64,000 nucleotides of DNA from positions 33,694-97,693 of the forward strand of contig CANRIP010000006.1 in NCBI GenBank assembly GCA_947630715.1, in the 5' to 3' direction. Below, in pieces: positions 58,525 to 64,000 of this stretch; position 1 is the stretch's first letter; every line of letters begins with the position of its first letter. Made by a program: the position numbers and the translations under genes. The notes beneath the pieces are model-generated. The model saw only the letters and a program-made list of their open reading frames with translations. It had not been told where the DNA came from and did no database searches. Origin of the DNA: an uncultured Acetatifactor sp. (GTDB taxonomy: Bacteria; Bacillota; Clostridia; Lachnospirales; Lachnospiraceae).

Positions 58525-58783
58525 GGTGGAAATGAAACTGGATGAGATGGATTTGACCGCTGCCGAGAAGAAAGCCAGCTATGAGGAGATTAAGGCGTAT
58601 GTGCTGGAGCATAGCGGACTAAAGGTAAGTAATCTTTATATTGCGCAGGTTAAAAGGAAATGTGGGATCATTGAGAGGGAGAATTATAATAAGCCGAAGT
58701 CTGAGGATGCAAGGCAGCCTAAATGCCCGGAAGATAAAGAGAGGGCGATTCGGGAGGCACTTAAGTATTTTAAGATGATTTAA
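58508..58783 (+). CDS. Out-of-frame rlmD C-terminal-extension-like ORF
   Basis: MSDKHEVEMKLDEMDLTAAEKKASYEEIKAYVLEHSGLKVSNLYIAQVKRKCGIIERENYNKPK; resembles the C-terminal extension found on RlmD homologues. Confidence 0.65.
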   Translation: MSDKHEVEMKLDEMDLTAAEKKASYEEIKAYVLEHSGLKVSNLYIAQVKRKCGIIERENYNKPKSEDARQPKCPEDKERAIREALKYFKMI

Positions 58784-59001
58784 TAAGCTGGGAATAGGTA
58801 AAAGGATTTAACTTAAGATGGTCAGTTGACAAAAAAGCATAGGCAATATATGCAACTCGATTTTCTATACGGTAGAAATAGTCTGACATAACAGTAATTA
58901 ACATTGGTAAATATGAACTGTGGCTATTAAGAAATCAACCTATTAGTTAAAAGAAATACGATATTAAATACAGTTATAATACACGAAATGGGAGATAGAC
59001 G

Positions 59002-61440
59002 ATGGAAGTTAATGAATTTATTAGAATAATAGATGATAAAAAAGTAATAGGATGCGGGAAATACAATGTTGGAAGAGATATACCCTGCGGGGAGTATTAT
59101 TTATGGGGAAGAAATATATGGTATTCTTATAAGAGAAAACGAGAAAGAGAAAGTCATGAATATGTTAGAGAAGCATATGACATCTTTGAGAGTGGTGATA
59201 TACTTACAATTGAAAAAGGTAAAATGACGAGAATAGATAATATAAACTACTCCAAAGAGAACATAGATATTATCATGCCTAATCATATTTATAGAGTTGG
59301 TCTTGAGATTCCAGAGGGTTATTATGTGTATAGGTTTGAAAAGAAATTCTTTAATGATACTATTTCATATTGCCGAAGTGATGATGAATGTGCTTTTGAT
59401 ATGCATAAAAATTATGCAGATTCAAGATATCATAGTGAACATGGTAAGAGTGGTTGTGTAATGTTAGATGTTGTTAATTTTAGGCATGTAAATATTAAAA
59501 ATGGAATAGCTGCTTATGTAGGAGATGAAAAATTTGATGAACAAAAAATTGTAAATGAATGTTCCGTTGAAGAAAATAAATTTTTTAGTAATGGTATTAG
59601 AATATTTAATTGTAAGATTATGGAGATAAGATTATATAAAAAGTATAATAACGGAGGCATGTTTTGCGGAAAAATTCCAGTAGATGTATTAAATTATTAC
59701 ATTTACTCAGTAGAAGACCAGTTAATGTGGAAAGCAGATATCAATCCTTTATCTTTCAAAAGACCAAATAGTATTTCGATATGTTTCTCTGATAGCAGTA
59801 ATAATCAATGTATAGTAGAAATTACAAATTTTTCTTATCATTACGATAGAGAAAAATTAATGAGTTGGTATACTATTTCTACTTTTTTGCCAGATGCTTT
59901 TATAGGATGTGAATTAACTCTTGAACTGTTAGCTTACAATGGAGAGCATGTTTCAGAAAGGTTTGAAGAATGTGTTAGTGTTGGTAAATATAAAGCAGAC
60001 GATACGATATATAAAAGCTATCAAGTATATAGTGACGATTATAAAATGTTACAAAAATTGTTGCAAAATTTTGATGGATTAGATATTCATCAGGAATTAA
60101 CATATTTTGAAAAGGCACCTGATTTATTAAATGAGGTTAATGAGTGTTTAAGACAGATTACCAATAGTAAAATACTTTTTGATCAAGAAAAAGGCGATCC
60201 AAATAAAAAAATTATTTTTAAGATTCCAGCAACATATGATAAGAAATTTTATTGTGCAGCAAAATTAGCCGACGAAGCCTATAAGATTGAAGTAGATGAT
60301 AATGAATTAGCATACTCGGTTATATTCACGGGAGATCAATTGGCACAAATTGAATTGATGAGTTATATGTTTTTCGACATTAATAATAAAGAGGAAGTAC
60401 AAAATAGAGAATATCTAAATAAAAAAAGTTACATATTTTATACTAAAAATACTATCCAGCAAAGGATTAATGCTTTAAATGAGAAATATGGATATTCTTC
60501 TATTGTTACCAATTCTGTATTGGTTCGAATTATCAAAATTATGAACAAAAAGTTACAACAAAGAATTGACAGCGTTTATTCAGAAATAAGTAAAGAAGGC
60601 CGTGTTCAAACAAAATGGGGTAATGAGTATCGCTTATTTTTGTTAGTCAGCAGATATGTAGAAGATGCATGTTATCAATATCATTGTGATTGGCTAGGGA
60701 AGCAAAGTTATGATATTTATTCTGACAAGTACAAGGTGGCAATAGAGTATCAAGGGCAACAACATTATGAGGCAATAGATTTATTTGGCGGTGAAGAAAG
60801 TTTAAAATATAATTTGGAGAGAGATAAGCGTAAGAGAGAATTATCAGTATTACATGGGATTAGACTACTGGAATGGAAATATACGGTACCTGTTGAAGAA
60901 AATAATGTAATAAATTTTTTGATTACTAATGGTATTGAAATTCAATCTCCTAGGTGCGTAGATATAAAATCCAATTATGTGTCCAGTAATATAGAAATGG
61001 CACCTATAAAGGGTATTAAGGGACAAAATAAGTCAACACAGCAGAGGAAAAAAGCGGTTAAACAGATAAACTCGTATGTTGTTCAATATATGTTAAGCGG
61101 AGAATTGAAAAATAAATATACCACAATTGGTGAGGCTGCTAAAGCAGTGGGTATTAGTTCAACTAGTATATCTAAAGTATTAAGAAAAGAACGTAATACA
61201 GCCGGAGGATTCATTTGGGAAAAATATGATGTATCAGAGGATATTCCACAAATTGTTGAAATTGATTTTGATATTAGTTTGATAAATAATGGAATATCCA
61301 AAAAAATTGCTGAAATGGATAGTGATGGAAATATTATTGAAGAATATCCATCTATTTTAGAAGCTTCGAGAAAAACCAACAAAGATGTTGATGCCATACG
61401 GAAATGTCTTAGGGATAAAAAGGGTTGGAGATATTTATAA
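59002..61440 (+). CDS. Predicted multidomain nuclease: N-terminal IPxGEY-type repeats, Vsr-like/PD-(D/E)XK-like core, C-terminal NUMOD1-like motifs
   Basis: VGRDIPCGEYYLWG and YRVGLEIPEGYYVYRF; DIYSDKYKVAIEYQGQQHYEAIDLFGGEESLKYNLERDKRKRELSVLHGIRLLEWKY; TIGEAAKAVGISSTSISKVLRKERNTAGGFIWEKY. Confidence 0.7.
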   Translation: MEVNEFIRIIDDKKVIGCGKYNVGRDIPCGEYYLWGRNIWYSYKRKRERESHEYVREAYDIFESGDILTIEKGKMTRIDNINYSKENIDIIMPNHIYRVGLEIPEGYYVYRFEKKFFNDTISYCRSDDECAFDMHKNYADSRYHSEHGKSGCVMLDVVNFRHVNIKNGIAAYVGDEKFDEQKIVNECSVEENKFFSNGIRIFNCKIMEIRLYKKYNNGGMFCGKIPVDVLNYYIYSVEDQLMWKADINPLSFKRPNSISICFSDSSNNQCIVEITNFSYHYDREKLMSWYTISTFLPDAFIGCELTLELLAYNGEHVSERFEECVSVGKYKADDTIYKSYQVYSDDYKMLQKLLQNFDGLDIHQELTYFEKAPDLLNEVNECLRQITNSKILFDQEKGDPNKKIIFKIPATYDKKFYCAAKLADEAYKIEVDDNELAYSVIFTGDQLAQIELMSYMFFDINNKEEVQNREYLNKKSYIFYTKNTIQQRINALNEKYGYSSIVTNSVLVRIIKIMNKKLQQRIDSVYSEISKEGRVQTKWGNEYRLFLLVSRYVEDACYQYHCDWLGKQSYDIYSDKYKVAIEYQGQQHYEAIDLFGGEESLKYNLERDKRKRELSVLHGIRLLEWKYTVPVEENNVINFLITNGIEIQSPRCVDIKSNYVSSNIEMAPIKGIKGQNKSTQQRKKAVKQINSYVVQYMLSGELKNKYTTIGEAAKAVGISSTSISKVLRKERNTAGGFIWEKYDVSEDIPQIVEIDFDISLINNGISKKIAEMDSDGNIIEEYPSILEASRKTNKDVDAIRKCLRDKKGWRYL

Positions 61441-61510
61441 TTATTAATTTGCTGAGAATCTCAAAATGCAACAAGAGTATTCGGCAAAGTAATATAGAAA
61501 GAGAGTAGAA

Positions 61511-62308
61511 ATGTTAATTGATGCTTCAGATGCAAATACCATTCCGGTTGATATAGAAAATAAAATAATAAGATATTTTTCTTTAATGCCTGAAAACGTA
61601 ATTGCTAATATAAAAAATCAGAAACTTGAATACGACCATGATGTGTTATGTGCAATTGAAGAATATGTAGCTCCAAACACTGCATATGATTTTTATCAGG
61701 AGCTTATTGCATTATTTGAACAGCATGAAATGGTTTGCTACCATTCTACAAAAATACTTGATAAAGGCATAATTTTTGAGAATGGACTTAAAACAAATGA
61801 TTGGGATACCTATAGCCGAAATATTATTAGTATTTTCAAAAAACTGAATGTGAAAGCAATCGATATAGCCGAATCTATGAAAGTTATAAAAAAACAATAT
61901 GATTGGAAATACCCTATCGTTGATAGAGAACCACAACTGTGTTTTTATTCAGATATAGGACTGTTAAGAAATGATATGTATGCAGGTTATGAGCAATTTT
62001 GTGAGAATATAGGCGGAGAATTGGCGAAAGATGCATTAAAGAAAGATTTTCCACGAATATATGGATATTTGAGAGAAAATGGTGAGGCAATTTTAGTTAA
62101 GTTTAAAATTCCATTTATCGATATAGAAAATTACGACAAGGATTCTATTGTATATCATTTTGTTGCTTACTTTGCAGGGAAGTATTTTTGGAATTATAAT
62201 TATGAAGTTCATTTTGACGGAAATACCAATAAAGATATTGAACCAAATAATATTTTAGAAATTATTCCCTATTTGATAGATAGGTATTATTTTCATAGTG
62301 GGGATTAA
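61511..62308 (+). CDS. Hypothetical protein, 265 aa
   Basis: Intact ORF in AT-rich island; MVCYHSTKILDKGIIFENGLK and GEAILVKFKIPF stretches; family not recognised. Confidence 0.6.
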   Translation: MLIDASDANTIPVDIENKIIRYFSLMPENVIANIKNQKLEYDHDVLCAIEEYVAPNTAYDFYQELIALFEQHEMVCYHSTKILDKGIIFENGLKTNDWDTYSRNIISIFKKLNVKAIDIAESMKVIKKQYDWKYPIVDREPQLCFYSDIGLLRNDMYAGYEQFCENIGGELAKDALKKDFPRIYGYLRENGEAILVKFKIPFIDIENYDKDSIVYHFVAYFAGKYFWNYNYEVHFDGNTNKDIEPNNILEIIPYLIDRYYFHSGD

Positions 62309-62356
62309 ATATAAAAAGGGTGTGAACTTATCCGAGTAAAAAAGGAGTAATCATAA

Positions 62357-63412
62357 ATGGGAAATAGAAAAGGACCAAAAACCTATAATCATTATGTTCC
62401 ACAGTTTTATTTAAAAAACTTTTCGGGTAATAATAGCATTGGTGTTTATAATTTTGAGAGAAAAAAATTTGTTGATGAAGCTGCCATTCGTACACAAGGA
62501 GGTAGAGATTTTTTATACGGAAAAGATAATAAACTAGAAGACTGGTTCATAAATTTAGAAGGTGAATGGGCTAGGATAATTAATGATATTTTTGTATATG
62601 AAAAAATTCCAAAGGATAGTATAGATTATATTTATTTATTAATGTTTGTATATTTGAGTGATGTGAGGGTAGCTGAAAAAGCGGATGATTTCAAAAGAAA
62701 CAAATTAGAAGAGTCCAAAAGTATAGCCAAGGTACTTGCTGCACAGAATAAAATATCTTTATCAGAAAGCGATATTGAAAGTATGGACATTAGATTTGAC
62801 AGACCTAACCTTTCATATATACAGGGTATGAATAATTTAATCCCCATTATTTCTGAGCTTTGTCCGATGATTATTATAAATGAAAGTAAGCTGGGATTTA
62901 TTACAGCCGATGTTCCTCTTGCAAAATATAACCAATGGTTTATAGAAAGGAATTATAAACATCCATATGGTTTTGGGCATATGGGATTTCAATGTTTTAT
63001 TCCCTTATCTCCTAAGATATGTTTTTGCCTATATGATGATAATGTTTATAAAAATGAGTATAGTAATAAGGGCAGAATTAGAATATATAATGAGTCTGTA
63101 GTAGAACAATTTAACAAACTATTTATCCAAAATTCATATAAGGAAGTTTATTATCGCATAGACACAAGGGCATGGCTTGAGAAAAATATAGGAATAAAAT
63201 CTGAAAATAAATTAGAAGAGTGGATTATGGGGAATCCGCAGCAAGGATATTTGCAAAAAGTATCAAGTCGTAGTGTGTATGACATTATAAAATTGCCTAT
63301 GTTTAAGACGAAACAATTTTATAAAACAGTTCCTTTGCCTTATGATGAAGCCGGACCAATACGCAGGGAAGCATTTGAAAAAATGAGTAAATGGAATAAA
63401 ACACATTTATGA
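62357..63412 (+). CDS. DUF4238 domain-containing protein
   Basis: YNHYVPQFYLKNFSGNNSIGVYNFERKKF...RDFLYGKDNKLEDWFINLEGEWARII. Confidence 0.88.
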   Translation: MGNRKGPKTYNHYVPQFYLKNFSGNNSIGVYNFERKKFVDEAAIRTQGGRDFLYGKDNKLEDWFINLEGEWARIINDIFVYEKIPKDSIDYIYLLMFVYLSDVRVAEKADDFKRNKLEESKSIAKVLAAQNKISLSESDIESMDIRFDRPNLSYIQGMNNLIPIISELCPMIIINESKLGFITADVPLAKYNQWFIERNYKHPYGFGHMGFQCFIPLSPKICFCLYDDNVYKNEYSNKGRIRIYNESVVEQFNKLFIQNSYKEVYYRIDTRAWLEKNIGIKSENKLEEWIMGNPQQGYLQKVSSRSVYDIIKLPMFKTKQFYKTVPLPYDEAGPIRREAFEKMSKWNKTHL

Positions 63413-63442
63413 GGCAACAAAATATTGATGCGTAGTACTATT

Positions 63443-63913
63443 TTATAACGCTTTCTCATTTTTCAAGCACTTTTCCCGTTCCGGATCAGAGTGATTTTTC
63501 TTAAGTAAATTAAGAAAATCAAACAATTCTTTTCTTGTCATATTATCCAATACAAAGAAATCCGCAATTAACTGGTCGATCATCGGCAACTCGGTGTAGT
63601 CAAATTTCTTAATGATCTTTAAGGTGCGGCCGGAGAAGTAAGCCTTCTTTTCCATGTTGATCATCAACCGTTCTTTATCGGAGGGAAGCTTTGGCAGTGT
63701 TTCCATGTCCTCGTAGGGATTGTCCTTGCAGATGGAATTGATAGGAATGTCGAGGATATTGGAAATACGTAGCGCTGTGTCAAAGCGGATGGCGGCGTCA
63801 CGCTGGATAATAGAGTAAAGCGTGGTCGGTGCAATTCCAGTCTTTCTTGCCAATTCTTTTACGGTCATGCCCTTCTCGTCCAACAGATTTTTCAGATTTT
63901 TTCCATATCCCAT
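63443..63913 (-). CDS. XRE-family HTH transcriptional regulator
   Basis: MGYGKNLKNLLDEKGMTVKELARKTGIAPTTLYSIIQRDAAIRFDTALRISNILDIPINSI; start taken at Met 63913. Confidence 0.88.
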   Translation of the reverse strand: MGYGKNLKNLLDEKGMTVKELARKTGIAPTTLYSIIQRDAAIRFDTALRISNILDIPINSICKDNPYEDMETLPKLPSDKERLMINMEKKAYFSGRTLKIIKKFDYTELPMIDQLIADFFVLDNMTRKELFDFLNLLKKNHSDPEREKCLKNEKAL

Positions 63914-64000
63914 TTCAATACCGTCCTTTCTAATTTTGTTCAGTATAACACAGTCACCCAAAATACGCAAGGCGTAAAATTTGCATAAAAACGATAAAAA

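Noticed and set aside
58790-64000. Considered a prophage
   Set aside because: No integrase, terminase, portal, capsid or tail genes are visible in the window.

Overview
This 64 kb window looks like the chromosome of a spore-forming, Lachnospiraceae-like Firmicute. No taxonomic search was run. Most of it is a GC-rich backbone in recognisable order: spoIIIAA-AH, deoB, prfC, Gls24 family, nusB, xseA-xseB, ispA, dxs, tlyA, nadK, recN, spoIVB. After that come typA, an OB-fold SSB-like gene, a cobO-like gene, a lysine-riboswitch-controlled dapA-dapB, class III fbp, a eukaryotic-type hisA, an M23 peptidase/bactofilin pair, a TrpR-like regulator and a DUF1836 protein. A carbohydrate locus follows: YesM-type kinase, tandem-module surface protein, LplB/LplC-type permeases, binding protein, YesL, AraC-type response regulator and a GH5 lipoprotein. 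The last backbone genes are pcrA and rlmD. Two visibly AT-richer segments interrupt the backbone. One is an AbiL-like AAA ATPase + RloB pair directly after spoIVB. The other is an island of poorly characterised genes (NUMOD/Vsr-like nuclease, unknown 265-aa protein, DUF4238, XRE regulator) starting at the 3' end of rlmD. The best leads for undescribed biology are the rlmD-linked island, a beta-sandwich-like module apparently shared by the surface protein and the GH5 enzyme, and purine-rich tandem-repeat leaders with unit lengths of 10, 11, ~13 and 21 bp in front of unrelated genes.
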